A DNA stretch of 64,000 bases from Novosphingobium panipatense (GCF_002149965.1 NZ_MSQB01000008.1:115354-179353); one strand, 5' to 3'. Positions 1 to 9,700 are shown, counted from the stretch's first letter. Notes: a model not told the origin generated them from the letters alone. Made by a program: numbers and translations.

Positions 1-446
1 AGCATGGCGCGCGCGCGCTCGCCGCCGGAAAGTTCGGTGGCCACGCGCGCGGCAAGCCCGGTCACGTCGGCGCGGGCCATGGCCTCCTGCACGGCCAGCC
101 GGTCCGCTTCCGAAATTCGGGACATCGGGCCAAGGTGCGGCAGCCGCCCGAGCGCGACCAGACGCTCGACCGTGAGCGGCCAATGCAGGGTCTGGCCTTG
201 CGGCAGATAGGCGACCTTGCGGGCAAGGTCATGCGGCTGAAGCCCTGTCAGCGCGTTGCCGTCGATAGTGACATGGCCGCCCGATGCCGGGACGAAACCC
301 AGCATGGCACGAACCAGCGTGGATTTTCCGGCGCCGTTGGGGCCGATCACGCCCACCAGTTCTCCGGGCCTGAGCGTGGCGGTGACCTGACGCAAGACTT
401 CGCGGCGGGCCAGGCGGACCTCAAGGTTCTCGATGGCGATGGTCAC
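1..446 (-). CDS. btuD: ABC transporter ATP-binding protein, BtuD/FecE type (partial, runs off window start)
   Basis: ATPase subunit that powers import of a metal chelate at the inner membrane; cobalamin is the likely cargo because the genes on its far side are B12 genes. About 148 N-terminal residues are visible. The Walker A motif GPNGAGKST is at about residues 35-43, a Q-loop region (YLPQGQ) follows, and the ABC signature LSGGERARA lies just before the window edge. The Walker B and H-loop are outside. The start is a GTG at 446 (an adjacent GTG at 449 is possible) that overlaps the stop of the upstream permease gene, so the two are translationally coupled. The BtuD/FecE/HmuV family is clear; cobalamin rather than heme or siderophore specificity is inferred from context. 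Confidence 0.8.
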   Translation of the reverse strand, partial: MTIAIENLEVRLARREVLRQVTATLRPGELVGVIGPNGAGKSTLVRAMLGFVPASGGHVTIDGNALTGLQPHDLARKVAYLPQGQTLHWPLTVERLVALGRLPHLGPMSRISEADRLAVQEAMARADVTGLAARVATELSGGERARAM

Positions 447-1465
447 CACAGGCGGCGCTCCCGAAGCAGGTGGAAGAGGAAGACCGGAACGCCGAGGAAG
501 GCGGTGACGACGCCCAGCTTGAGTTCCGCATCGCTGGGAATGAGGCGCACCAGGATATCCGCGCCGGTCAGCAGGACCGCGCCGCCCAGCATGGAGGGCA
601 GCAGCAGCGCGGAAGGGCTGCGGTCGGTCATGGGACGCACCAGATGCGGAACGATCAGGCCGACGAACCCGATCGCACCCGATACCGCCACCGCGCCGCC
701 CACGCCGATCGCCACGCCCAGCATCAGGCGGCGCCGGGTGCGGCGCAGGTCCACGCCCAACGAGCGCGCGCCGTCCTCACCCAGCGAAAGCGCGTCCAGC
801 GCGCGCGGATGGGCCAGCAGCAGTGCCGCACCGACGACGATGCAGGGCAGGGCGATCCAGACGTGGTCTATCGTGCGGTTCTCGATCGAGCCGAGAAGCC
901 AGGACATGATCTCCATGGCCGCGAAGGGATTGGGCGAGAGATTGAGCGCCAGGCTGATTCCCGCGCCCGCCAGAGTGGAGACCGCGATGCCCGCAAGGAT
1001 AAGGCTCAGCGGGCTTTCCGAACGTCCGGCCAGGGCGAAGAGCAGGCCGATGGCGACAAGGCCCATGAGGATCGACAGGATCGGCAGCATGACCGGGCTC
1101 CATTCGGAAATCCCGAAATAGAGCGCGATCACCGCGCCTAGTGCAGAGGCGTTCGACGCACCCAGCACCGAGGGTTCGGCCAGCGGATTGCGCAAGTAGC
1201 CTTGCAGGACGGCGCCCGAAAGGCCCAGCATGGCGCCGACCATCAGTCCGATCACGGTGCGCGGCAGGCGCAAGTCGAACAGGATGGCGCGGGCGACCCG
1301 GTCTTCGCCTCCGCCTCCGTAGCCGAACAGCGCCGCGACGATCCGCTCCGGCCCCAGCGCCACCGGGCCGAGCCCGAACGAGGCCAGCGTCACCAGCACG
1401 AGACCCAGAAGCAGAAGGGGGACGAGCGCCGGATGGCGGGATGGAGCAGGATTGGGGCTCTGCAC
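443..1465 (-). CDS. btuC: FecCD/BtuC-family ABC transporter permease
   Basis: Inner-membrane permease of a vitamin B12 or iron-chelate importer, about 340 residues, the normal family length. It is strongly hydrophobic with many predicted helices and carries family motifs such as LRLPRT near residue 65, GxxLGLSGAVLQGYLRNPLAEPxxLG, and a GFVGLIVPH motif in the last third, where FecCD permeases contact the ATPase. I place the start at the GTG at 1465 (VQSPNPAPS...). The open frame continues upstream to an ATG at 1558, but that would run into the divergent binding-protein gene and adds a non-conserved stretch. The stop overlaps the GTG of the ATPase gene. It is divergent from the BtuF-like gene, with about 70 bases between the starts, so the three probably form one uptake system. 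Confidence 0.85.
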   Translation of the reverse strand: MQSPNPAPSRHPALVPLLLLGLVLVTLASFGLGPVALGPERIVAALFGYGGGGEDRVARAILFDLRLPRTVIGLMVGAMLGLSGAVLQGYLRNPLAEPSVLGASNASALGAVIALYFGISEWSPVMLPILSILMGLVAIGLLFALAGRSESPLSLILAGIAVSTLAGAGISLALNLSPNPFAAMEIMSWLLGSIENRTIDHVWIALPCIVVGAALLLAHPRALDALSLGEDGARSLGVDLRRTRRRLMLGVAIGVGGAVAVSGAIGFVGLIVPHLVRPMTDRSPSALLLPSMLGGAVLLTGADILVRLIPSDAELKLGVVTAFLGVPVFLFHLLRERRLW

Positions 1466-1537
1466 GAAAACCTCGCATGGGATCAGTTGCCCCGTCACGC
1501 TTGTGTCCCGGGTCCGTGTTGTTAAAAAGCCCATGCC

Positions 1538-2422
1538 ATGGGCACCGGAAAAATCCATCGATATGTTCGTCTTGTCCCCTGTCTCGCGGCGTGCATCGCG
1601 CTAGCGGCCATGGGCGGTCCCATTTCGTCCGCGGATACCTTGCCTGCCGGGACAGGGGCCGAGACAGGGAACGTCGCCCCGCCGCGCAGGATCGTCTCGC
1701 TCAATCTTTGTGCGGACCAGCTGCTGGTGGCTCTGGCGGATCGCAGCCAGATCGCGGGCCTGACCCGCTATGCCTCCGATCCGAACATGTCGGACGTGGC
1801 CGGGGCGGCGGCAAGCCTTCCCGTCTTCGGCGGAGCGGCGGAAGAAGTGCTGGCGGCCGATCCCGATCTGGTGATCGGCATGCCCGCGCGCCGCAATCCG
1901 GCCATAGCCGTTCTCAAGAAGCAGCAGTATCGCTCCCTCGATCTCAAGTCCGCGCATGACTATGAGGGCATCCTGAAATCGATCCGCGACGTCGCCCGTG
2001 CGGTGGGCCATCCAGAGCGGGGCGAGGCGCTGATCGCGCGCATGAATGCGCAGCTTGCCCGCCTGCCGAAGGGCAGTAGCGGCAAAGTGGCGGCCTATTA
2101 CCAGCGGCGCGGCTATCTCACCGGCACAGGCACGCTGATCGACGATCTGATGACCCGCGTCGGGCTCGTCAATCTGGCCGGAAAGCTCGGAAAGCCTTCG
2201 CTCTCGCAAATGAGCCTGGAGGAAATGGTGGCGGCGCAGCCGGACTTCATCGTCATCGACAGCGCGACGCAGAAAGTGACCGACCAGGGGACAGAGATGC
2301 TGCACCACCCGATCCTGCGCGGCATTCCGCGTATCGCCATTCCCCAGGCGTGGACGGTCTGCGGCGGCCCCGCCTATGTGAAGGCGGCAAGGGCCATGGC
2401 GGCGCAAGTCAACGCTCGCTGA
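1538..2422 (+). CDS. btuF: ABC transporter periplasmic substrate-binding protein, BtuF/FecB type
   Basis: Periplasmic binding protein of 294 residues that would deliver a corrinoid or iron chelate to the adjacent permease. The N-terminus is a signal peptide (basic start, hydrophobic VPCLAACIALAAM, cleavage before about residue 35). The mature part has the family hallmark PRRIVSLNLCADQLLVAL, then a two-lobed fold with LAADPDLVIG in lobe one and EEMVAAQPDFIVID in lobe two. It is divergent from the permease and ATPase genes and convergent with bluB, overlapping that gene's 3' end by 14 bases. The cobalamin assignment rests on the surrounding bluB, cobO, cobN and cobW genes; a heme or siderophore ligand cannot be excluded from sequence alone. 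No riboswitch is visible in its short upstream region. Confidence 0.78.
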   Translation: MGTGKIHRYVRLVPCLAACIALAAMGGPISSADTLPAGTGAETGNVAPPRRIVSLNLCADQLLVALADRSQIAGLTRYASDPNMSDVAGAAASLPVFGGAAEEVLAADPDLVIGMPARRNPAIAVLKKQQYRSLDLKSAHDYEGILKSIRDVARAVGHPERGEALIARMNAQLARLPKGSSGKVAAYYQRRGYLTGTGTLIDDLMTRVGLVNLAGKLGKPSLSQMSLEEMVAAQPDFIVIDSATQKVTDQGTEMLHHPILRGIPRIAIPQAWTVCGGPAYVKAARAMAAQVNAR

Positions 2423-3044
2423 CCTGCGCGCGCCAGTCCAGCCGGGCCTGCCATCCCTTTCGCTCCAGCTCCGGCCTCACGTCCGGCTCTTCCGGGTGGC
2501 CGATGCAGAGCAGCGCGATCAGGCGCCAGTTGCGAGGCACTTCCAACAGCCGGGTAACATGGGCGGGATCGACCACCGAAACCCAGCCGAGGCCGAGGCC
2601 GCGCGCACGAGCGGCCAGCCACAGCGTATGGATCGCCAGTACCACCGAAAAGCCCCGCGTTTCCGGCATCGTCGCGGCGCCGAGGCCGCTTCCCGCACTG
2701 GCGGCATCGTCGCAGAATACCGCGATCACTTCCGGGGCTTCGCGCATGCCGTGGAGCTTCAGCGCGGCATAGGCGGCGCGGCGGTCGGCAGGCATGGCCG
2801 CTCCGGCGCGCGCGATTTCGCTATCGGCATGGCCTGCCAACTTTTCGCGCAAGTCCGGCGAGCGCACGCGCACGAAGCGCCAGGGCTGCGAATTGCCGAC
2901 CGAGGGCGCCAGCTGCGCTGCCTCCAGCAGTTCGGCCACCAGCTCTTCGCCCAGCGGATCGCGGCGGAAATGGCGCACGTCGCGGCGCCAGGCCAGCAGC
3001 TCGGCCAGTTCGTGCTGAAAGTCGGGACCGAACTGCGGCGCCAT
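2409..3044 (-). CDS. bluB: 5,6-dimethylbenzimidazole synthase BluB
   Basis: BluB cleaves reduced FMN with oxygen to make 5,6-dimethylbenzimidazole, the lower ligand of cobalamin. The 211-residue protein has the nitroreductase-like fold signatures of the family: RRDVRHFRRDPL near the N-terminus for flavin phosphate binding, LAPSVGNSQPWRFVRV around residues 46-61, and GLGLGWVSVVDP near residue 150. It is the last gene of the minus-strand operon cobW-cobN-cobO-bluB, two bases after cobO, and its 3' end overlaps the convergent btuF-like gene. The presence of bluB implies the host makes its own DMB aerobically. A general nitroreductase is unlikely given the BluB-specific N-terminal motif and operon. 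Confidence 0.92.
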   Translation of the reverse strand: MAPQFGPDFQHELAELLAWRRDVRHFRRDPLGEELVAELLEAAQLAPSVGNSQPWRFVRVRSPDLREKLAGHADSEIARAGAAMPADRRAAYAALKLHGMREAPEVIAVFCDDAASAGSGLGAATMPETRGFSVVLAIHTLWLAARARGLGLGWVSVVDPAHVTRLLEVPRNWRLIALLCIGHPEEPDVRPELERKGWQARLDWRAQVSER

Positions 3045-3046
3045 GC

Positions 3047-3654
<608 letters not shown>

Positions 3655-3658
<4 letters not shown>

Positions 3659-6600
3659 GCTCCTGAGAGGGCCGCGAGCGTCAGGCCCGCACTGTTCGAT
3701 CGGGGTTTCCAAAGCCCGCGCTCCAGCGCCTCGGCAAGGCGCGCGGCGGTTTCGCGCAAAGCGGCGGGGTTGGCCTCCGCCATGAAGTCTCGCACCGCCT
3801 CGTCTTCGATAAACGCGGCGTGGACGGCGTCGAAGTGGTGGTCCTTCACCGCATGGGTCGTGGCGGCGAAGGCAAAGAGGTAATCGACCGAGGCAGCGAT
3901 CTCGAACGCGCCCTTGTAGCCGTGGCGCATGACGCCAGCGATCCACTTGGGATTGGTGACCCGCCCGCGCACGATGCGGCCGATCTCATCCTCCAGCGTG
4001 CGGACCACCGGGCGTTCCGGGCGGCTGTGATCGTTATGATAGCTGATCGGCGCGCGGCCCTTCAGATGTTCGACGGCGGCGGCGATGCCGCCTTCGAACT
4101 GGTAGTAGTCGTCGCTGTCGAGCAAGTCGTGCTCGCGGTTGTCCTGGTTCTGGACCACGGCATCGACCGAGGCGAGCCGTGCGGCGAAAAGGCCGCGCTC
4201 GGCATCGCCCTCCACGCCGCCGCCATAGGCGTAACTGCCCCAATCGAGATAGACATCGGCGAGATCGCCGCGCTCGTGCCAAATCTTTTCGTCGATCATG
4301 GCCTGAAGCCCGGCGCCGTAGGCCCCCGGTTTCGATCCGAACACGCGGGCGCCGGCGCGGCGGGTGGCCTGTATTTCGGCCTCGCCATCTTCGACCAATT
4401 TCGCGGTCTCGGCGCGGTGGCGCTCGGCGGCGGGGTTGTCGCCCAGCGGTTCGTCGAGCGCCATCACCGCGCGCGCGGCGCTGTCGATCAGGTCGATCTG
4501 TTCGGGGAAGGCATCGCGGAAGAAGCCGGAGACGCGCAAGGTCACGTCCACGCGCGGGCGGCCGAGTTCGGCCACGGTCATCACCTCGAAGCCGACCACG
4601 CGGCCCGAAGTCCAGTCCCAGCGGGGGCGCACGCCCATCAGCGCAAGGGCCTGCGCGATGTCATCGCCGCCGGTACGCATATTGGCGGTGCCCCATGCGG
4701 AAAGGGCCACGGCCTTGGGGTACTCGCCCTCGCGCTGGAGATAGTCCTCCACCAGCAGGTCGGCGGATTTGCGGCCGAGTTCCCAGGCGACGGCGGTGGG
4801 CACGGCGCGGGTGTCGACCGAGTAGAAATTGCGGCCTGTGGGGAGCACATCCGGCCGCCCGCGTGTAGGCGCGCCGGAGGGGCCGGGCAGCACGAAGCGA
4901 CCGTCGAGTCCGGCCAGCAAGGCTTCGGCCTCGCGCGGGCCGCACAAATCGATGCGGGGGGCGAGATCGGTGCGGATAGCGTCGAGGACGGCGAGGCTCT
5001 TGTCTCCCGCTCCGCTCATCCTGAGCTTGTCGAAGGATGCTGGCGCGGCGCTGTGGTCCTTCGACAAGCTCAGGACGAGCGGGGTTTGGGTTGTTTCGCT
5101 GACCCATTCCGCTGCCAGGAGTTCGAGCCGTTCGACGGTGTCGCCGTGCGTGCGCCAGGGTTCATCCGACACCGCCGCCAGCGCTTCTGGCCGCGCACCA
5201 TCCCAGCGATCACCCATCCGGCAGTCGAGCGGATCGAAATCCAGCCCGAAGTCCTCTGCTATTGCCCGCAGCAGCGAGGCCTGTCCGGCATGGTCATAGC
5301 CACGCGGCGTGCGGGCCAGCGCCACCAGCAAGTCGCGCCGCAAGCGGCCCTCGGGCGACTGCGTGAAGACATGCAGCCCGTCGCGGATCTGCAATTCCTT
5401 CAACTCGCAGAGGTAGTTGTCGATGACCGAAAGCGCATCGTCATCGTCACCACTGGTTCCGGCGTCACGGTCGAGACCATGGCTGCGCGCCAGATCGAGA
5501 ATGTCGCGCCGCAGCCGGTCGAGACGGCGCGGGTCCATTCCGGCGGCGAGGTAGTATTCGTCCACCAGCGCCTCAAGCTGCTTTAGCGGGCCGTAAGTCT
5601 CGGCGCGGGTCAGCGGCGGGGTGAGGTGATCGACGACCACCGCGCCGATGCGGCGCTTGGCCTGCGTGCCTTCGCCGGGGTCGTTGACGATGAAGGGGTA
5701 AAGCTGCGGCAGCGGCCCGGCGCAAATCTCCGGGAAGCACGCGCGCGAGAGCGAGATGGCCTTGCCGGGCAGCCATTCCAGATTGCCGTGCTTGCCGACA
5801 TGGACCACCGCCTGCGCGCCGAAATCCTGCGCCAGCCAGACGTGGAAGGCGAGATAGGCGTGCGGCGGCGGCAGGGCCGGGTCGTGATAGCTGGCCTTGG
5901 GATCGATGTTGTAGCCGCGCGCGGGCTGCACGGCGACGGCGAGATTGCCGAAGCGGTGTACCGGCAGGCGGAATGCGCCGTCCCGCACGAAGGGATCGGC
6001 GGATGGCTCGCCCCAGCGCTCACTCATGGCCTCCCGCGCGCTTTCGGGCACCATTGCAAAGGCGGTTTCGTAGGCCGAAAGCGGCAGCGAAACTTCACCC
6101 GCACGGTCCAACGATGTGAGGTCGTTGGTCACCCCGCCGGTCATGACGCGCATCAGCGCGGCGCCGTCCTTTGGTGCTTCGCCGGTGTCATAGCCCGCCT
6201 CGGCCAGCGCGGCGATGATCGCGGCGGTGCTGGCGGGGGTGTCGAGGCCGACGCCGTTGCCGATGCGCCCGTCGCGGTTGGGGTAGTTCGCCAGCACCAG
6301 TGCGACGCGGCGCTCGGCGGATGCAGTGCGGCGCAGAATCGCCCAGTTGGCGGCCAGATCGGTGACGAAGGCCACCCGGTCCGGCGCGACGCGCGGGACG
6401 ACGATGCCGCACTGGGTCACTTCGTCGAAGCGTTCGGCGGCCTTGAAGGCGACGGCGCGGGTGAACAGGCGGCCGTCCACTTCGGGCAGCGCCACATTCA
6501 TGGCGAGATCGCGCGGGCCAAGGCCGCGTGCGGCGCCTTGCCACTCGCTTTCCTCGACGCCCGCGAAGGCGACTTGCAGGATCGGGCAGTCCGCCTTCTC

Positions 6601-7449
6601 CAGCATGCCCGGCTTGCGATCGTCGCCCGCCGAGGAGGACGCGAAGCTGGTGGCATTGACGATCACGTCGGGCGCTATCTCGCCCAGCAATCCGCCCAGC
6701 CAGTCCACCGCGAAAGGCTCTCGCAAGGCGCGGACGTGGACGGCGGCGACGTTGAAGCCGCGCTCCTGCAGCGCGGCGATCATGGCGTCGACGGCGTCCA
6801 GCGTGCCCGCGATCATGAGCGCGCGGTAGAACACCAGCAGGGCGAGCGGGCGGCCTTGGGTCCAGCCTGCCTGCACTTCGGCAAGCCCGGCGCGCTCGGT
6901 GCCCGCAAGGTAGAGCCCGGCATCTGCCACGGGCACCGGATCGTCTGGCTCGCCTGCATCGTGGCCGATGGTCCGCGCGGCAGTGCGCAGGAACGACAGG
7001 GCATTGGCCATGCCGCCCTGCCGCAGATAGTCGCGCATCCGCTCGCGCAGTTCGGCGGGCAGGGTGGAGGCGCGGTCGAGAGCGGGATCGGCCTCTCGCC
7101 CGTCGGCAATGGCGGCGAAGGCAATGCCGTTCTCGCGCGCGACGCGGGCGATCTCGTCGATGCCGTAGCCCCAGTAGCTCTTGCCGCCGAGCAGGATCAC
7201 GCAGACGAACTTGGCCTTGGCGATCACCTTTTCGACATAGAGGTCGATCGAATAGGGGTGGCACAGTTGCAGCAGGTTGGCGAGGCGAATGCTGGGTGCG
7301 CCTTCGGGCATGCGCGCCGCCGCGCCCGCGAAGCAGGCGAGTTCGCTGTCCGCCACGGTGAGGATCACCATGTCGCCGGGAGACTGGTCGAGGTCGATCG
7401 CCTCCTCGCCGTTGGAGATCGTCCCCGGCGTGGCGGAGAGCAGGTGCAT
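3655..7449 (-). CDS. cobN: Aerobic cobaltochelatase large subunit CobN, with in-frame palindromic repeat
   Basis: Large subunit of the ATP-dependent chelatase that inserts cobalt into hydrogenobyrinic acid a,c-diamide; it works with CobS and CobT, which are not in this window. The 1264-residue length fits CobN. Family motifs include VHVGKHGNLEWLPGKA in the middle, FIVNDPGEGTQAKRR, NFYSVDTRAVPT and WGTANMRTGGDD in the C-terminal half, and a C-terminal YLFAFAATTHAV block. The start is the ATG at 7449, sharing one base with the cobW stop; the stop overlaps the cobO ATG. Residues about 790-813 (PLVLSLSKD...FDKLRMSG) are encoded by a sphingomonad palindromic repeat inserted in frame, described separately. 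The rest of the reading frame is intact, so the gene is probably functional. Confidence 0.95.
5012..5082. repeat. Palindromic REP-like element inside the cobN coding sequence
   Basis: Two 26-base arms (5012-5037 and 5057-5082) are reverse complements with one mismatch and are separated by 19 bases. The core of the arm is CCTGAGCTTGTCGAAGGA. From general knowledge, this core recurs many times between genes in sphingomonad chromosomes. Here it is translated in the cobN frame without a stop, giving a basic, Ser/Leu-rich peptide insertion. On the RNA level it would form a long hairpin. The identification as a mobile palindrome is inference from the symmetry and the recognised core. Confidence 0.8.
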
Positions 7450-8498
7450 CAGGCGTCTACAGTACCGAGAACCCCGACAAGCCCCGCCTCGATGGCAGCG
7501 CGGTCCAGCCCCTTCTGGCCGATGACGATCAACTGGGTGCGGCGCACTTCCTGCGGCAGCCATGCGCGGTCGTAGAAGTGCTGGATGCGCGGGCCCACGG
7601 CCTGCACGACAAGGCGGCTGGGCTTGCCGCCGACGGCGACCATGCCCTTCACGCGCAGAATGTCGTGCTCTGCGATAAGGTCGTTCAAACGGGCGAGAAG
7701 CGCGTCGAGATCGACCACATCGCCACCAGAGACGACGAAGCTGTCGAAATCGTCATGGTCGTGATCCTCGTCCAGCCCGTCGATGTGCGAGGGGCGGGAA
7801 TCGAGATCGTCCTCCGCCGCGGCAGTGATGCCCAGCAGCGCGGCGATATCGACCGCGCCGTGATCGGCGCGCACGATCTTCACGCCGGGGCGCGTCTCGG
7901 CTAGCACCAGCGTCTCGACATGGGCGAGGGCATCGGCGTCGACGAGGTCGGTCTTGTTGAGCACTACCATATCGGCGCAGCCCAGCTGTTCCTCGAACAG
8001 TTCTTCCAGCGGGCTTTCGTGGTCGAGCATCGGATCCGCCGCGCGGGCCGCTGCCAGCGCGGCTTCGTCGGTGGCAAAGCGGCCCGCGGCAACCGCATCG
8101 GCGTCGATCAGCGCGACCACGCCGTCAACGGTGGCGCGGGTGCGGATGTCGGGCCACTGGAAGGCCTTCACCAGCGGCTTGGGCAGGGCAAGGCCGCTGG
8201 TTTCGATGACGATGTGATCGGGCTTGTTCTCGCGGTCCAGCAGCTTCTGCATGGTCGGCAGGAAGTCGTCGGCGACGGTGCAGCAGATGCAGCCGTTGGC
8301 CAGTTCGACGATATCGTCTTCCGGGCAGGCTTCGTCGTTACAGCCCTTCACCAGTTCGCCGTCGACGCCGACATCGCCGAACTCGTTGATGATCAGGGCA
8401 AGGCGGCGGCCCTTGGCGTTCTGCAGCAGGTGGCGGATCAGCGTGGTCTTGCCGGCGCCAAGGAAGCCGGTGATGACGGTGGTGGGAACTTTGCTCAT
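7449..8498 (-). CDS. cobW: CobW, GTP-binding metal chaperone of cobalamin biosynthesis
   Basis: COG0523-family GTPase, 349 residues, thought to deliver cobalt to the cobaltochelatase. The P-loop GFLGAGKTTLI is at about residues 11-21, the metal-binding CxCC motif is present as GCICCT at about residue 73, and a guanine-specificity motif appears in VVLNKTDLVDAD. A His/Asp-rich linker (DEDHDHDDFD) precedes the C-terminal CobW_C domain and may bind metal. The start is the ATG at 8498; the upstream in-frame extension is arginine-rich and unlike the family. It is the first gene of the operon downstream of a cobalamin riboswitch, and its stop shares one base with the cobN start codon. Confidence 0.93.
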   Translation of the reverse strand: MSKVPTTVITGFLGAGKTTLIRHLLQNAKGRRLALIINEFGDVGVDGELVKGCNDEACPEDDIVELANGCICCTVADDFLPTMQKLLDRENKPDHIVIETSGLALPKPLVKAFQWPDIRTRATVDGVVALIDADAVAAGRFATDEAALAAARAADPMLDHESPLEELFEEQLGCADMVVLNKTDLVDADALAHVETLVLAETRPGVKIVRADHGAVDIAALLGITAAAEDDLDSRPSHIDGLDEDHDHDDFDSFVVSGGDVVDLDALLARLNDLIAEHDILRVKGMVAVGGKPSRLVVQAVGPRIQHFYDRAWLPQEVRRTQLIVIGQKGLDRAAIEAGLVGVLGTVDA

Positions 8499-8684
8499 GT
8501 ATCGTCTCCCGCGCGCCAGCGACCTGAAACGGCGGGGCTTTCCGCCGCGAATGCGGCGATGGCGGCGCGCCGGATCGGACCGGCGCACGGGCGCCCGACA
8601 CGGCATGCCGCTGCGGCCCCGGCCGCATGCATCACGTCGCTCAGACGGAAGAGTTACCGTGCCTTGGCCATCCCCTGGACCCGG

Positions 8685-8905
8685 GCAAGAGCGACATCGA
8701 CGCAGGCAGGTTTCCTGGCTCGCGGGTCACGGCACGATGCACGGCCTTCCCAGGCCTCGCATGACTTAGCGTCCGGCCCAGTGGCTGCAGCGGAGATCCT
8801 TGTCCCGCCGCGATGTGCATCGCGCTCGCCGCTTACAGTTGCAGGGACAGCCCCGGATTCGAGCAAACTCTGAAGGGAGAAGCTCTACCGTGTTCCCGTA
8901 TTAAG
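8685..8905 (-). promoter_or_regulatory. Cobalamin (AdoCbl) riboswitch upstream of cobW-cobN-cobO-bluB
   Basis: Read on the minus strand, the leader shows in order the class I cobalamin element: CGAATCCGGGGCTGTCCC and GCAACTGTAAGCGG (about 8830-8862), GCCACTGGG near 8780, GGGAAGGCC near 8750, and the B12 box GAGCCAGGAAACCTGCC (about 8706-8722). The aptamer ends about 190 bases before the cobW ATG. The leader that follows contains a GC-rich hairpin (8567-8586, 7-bp arms) but no T-tract, so the mode of control, attenuation or occlusion of the start, is unclear. High B12 is expected to turn the operon down. Boundaries are approximate. Confidence 0.9.
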
Positions 8906-8966
8906 CCCCTTGCGGGGCACCGGCGCGATCTTTGCCGAAACGCCTTCGCGTTCCGACCACCGGCGA

Positions 8967-9548
8967 TTAGCTGGGCATGCTTTCGCTCGCAAGCCCCAGC
9001 GACTGCAATCGCCAGGTGCGGTTGAAGGAGAGCACCGCGCGCGAGAGCGGCGCCACATCGACGGCAAGCGTCGCGCGCAAGGGCAAGCCGAGCGCGTGGG
9101 AGAGGGCGGCGCGGACGATCATCGGATGGGTGATGGCGCAGACCGGCCCGTCGAAGGCGGCAACCTCGTCCAACCATGCGCCGACGCGCCTGCGCGCCTG
9201 TTCCATGGCCTCGCCGCCGGGCACGCCCTGGGTCGGATCTGCCAGCCAGCGTTCCATCGATCCCGGTTCGGCGCTTTCGATGTCCGCGAAACTGCGGCCG
9301 GTCCATGCACCGTGAGAGAGATCGGCGAGGGCGGCCTGTTCCTGCGTCGCCAGCCCCATCGCGGCAGCGGTCTCGGCAGCTGCGCGGGCGGGGCTGCGAT
9401 GCACTGCGATGCGAAAGCGGTCCGGCAAAGCCGCGCGCGCGGCGTCGCGGGCACCGGTGGGATCGAGCGGCTCCGCAGGGTTCGGGAAGCGACCCTCGCG
9501 GTTCGATGCCGTGGCGGCGATGGAGATCAGCAGGAGGGTCGTCGCCAA
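8967..9548 (-). CDS. Histidine phosphatase family protein lacking the catalytic RH motif (CobC-like context)
   Basis: A 193-residue member of the phosphoglycerate-mutase-like superfamily, placed between two cobalamin riboswitches where an alpha-ribazole phosphatase (CobC) would make sense. Later family features are present: NREGRFP near residue 16, SPARAAAETA near residue 57, and the second histidine in CAITHPMIVRAAL. The N-terminal signature should read LLLIRHAAT, but the sequence is LLLISIAAT (residues 5-13). The catalytic Arg and the nucleophilic His are therefore Ser9 and Ile10. The only plausible start is a TTG at 9548; the frame upstream enters the opposite-strand riboswitch. It may be a non-catalytic relative with another role, for instance in cobalt or B12 control, or a decayed CobC. 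It ends about 60 bases before the cobW riboswitch on the same strand. Confidence 0.7.
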   Translation of the reverse strand: MATTLLLISIAATASNREGRFPNPAEPLDPTGARDAARAALPDRFRIAVHRSPARAAAETAAAMGLATQEQAALADLSHGAWTGRSFADIESAEPGSMERWLADPTQGVPGGEAMEQARRRVGAWLDEVAAFDGPVCAITHPMIVRAALSHALGLPLRATLAVDVAPLSRAVLSFNRTWRLQSLGLASESMPS

Positions 9549-9589
9549 GCGTAAATTCCGTGAGATCGTTGACGCCGCGCCCCGCGCAG

Positions 9590-9700
9590 TCCTAAGGAAG
9601 CAGTGTCGAGTATCGAAGAAGCCGGTGAGAATCCGGCGCGGTCGCGCCACTGTAATCGCACGGGAACCATCCCGTCGAGAGCCAGACCTTCCTTGTCGGC
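9590..9700 (+). promoter_or_regulatory. Short-form cobalamin riboswitch upstream of cbtB-cbtA
   Basis: Plus-strand leader with GAAGCCGGTGAGAATCCGGC, then GCGGTCGCGCCACTGTAATCG, a short hairpin CGGGAACCATCCCG, and GAGAGCCAGACC (about 9632-9690). These are the conserved blocks of the compact cobalamin riboswitch class usually found before CbtA/CbtB cobalt transporter genes. It ends about 50 bases before the cbtB start. B12 is expected to reduce expression of cobalt uptake. It is oriented opposite to the cobW riboswitch, so the two control divergent B12 functions. Boundaries are approximate. Confidence 0.88.

Noticed and set aside
3659..3946. N-terminal extension of cobO
   Set aside because: The frame continues upstream, but it is cobN sequence in another frame. 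The ATG at 3658 gives the normal CobO N-terminus.
3820..5586. Long plus-strand open frame (588 codons) opposite cobN
   Set aside because: It mirrors the coding pattern of cobN in the antisense strand, its protein is low-complexity Ala/Gly/Arg/Asp/His, and no motif is seen. High-GC codon bias creates such frames.
8850..8870. Possible tRNA-like segment (CGAATCC) near the cobW leader
   Set aside because: No cloverleaf can be drawn; the bases are the conserved part of the cobalamin aptamer.
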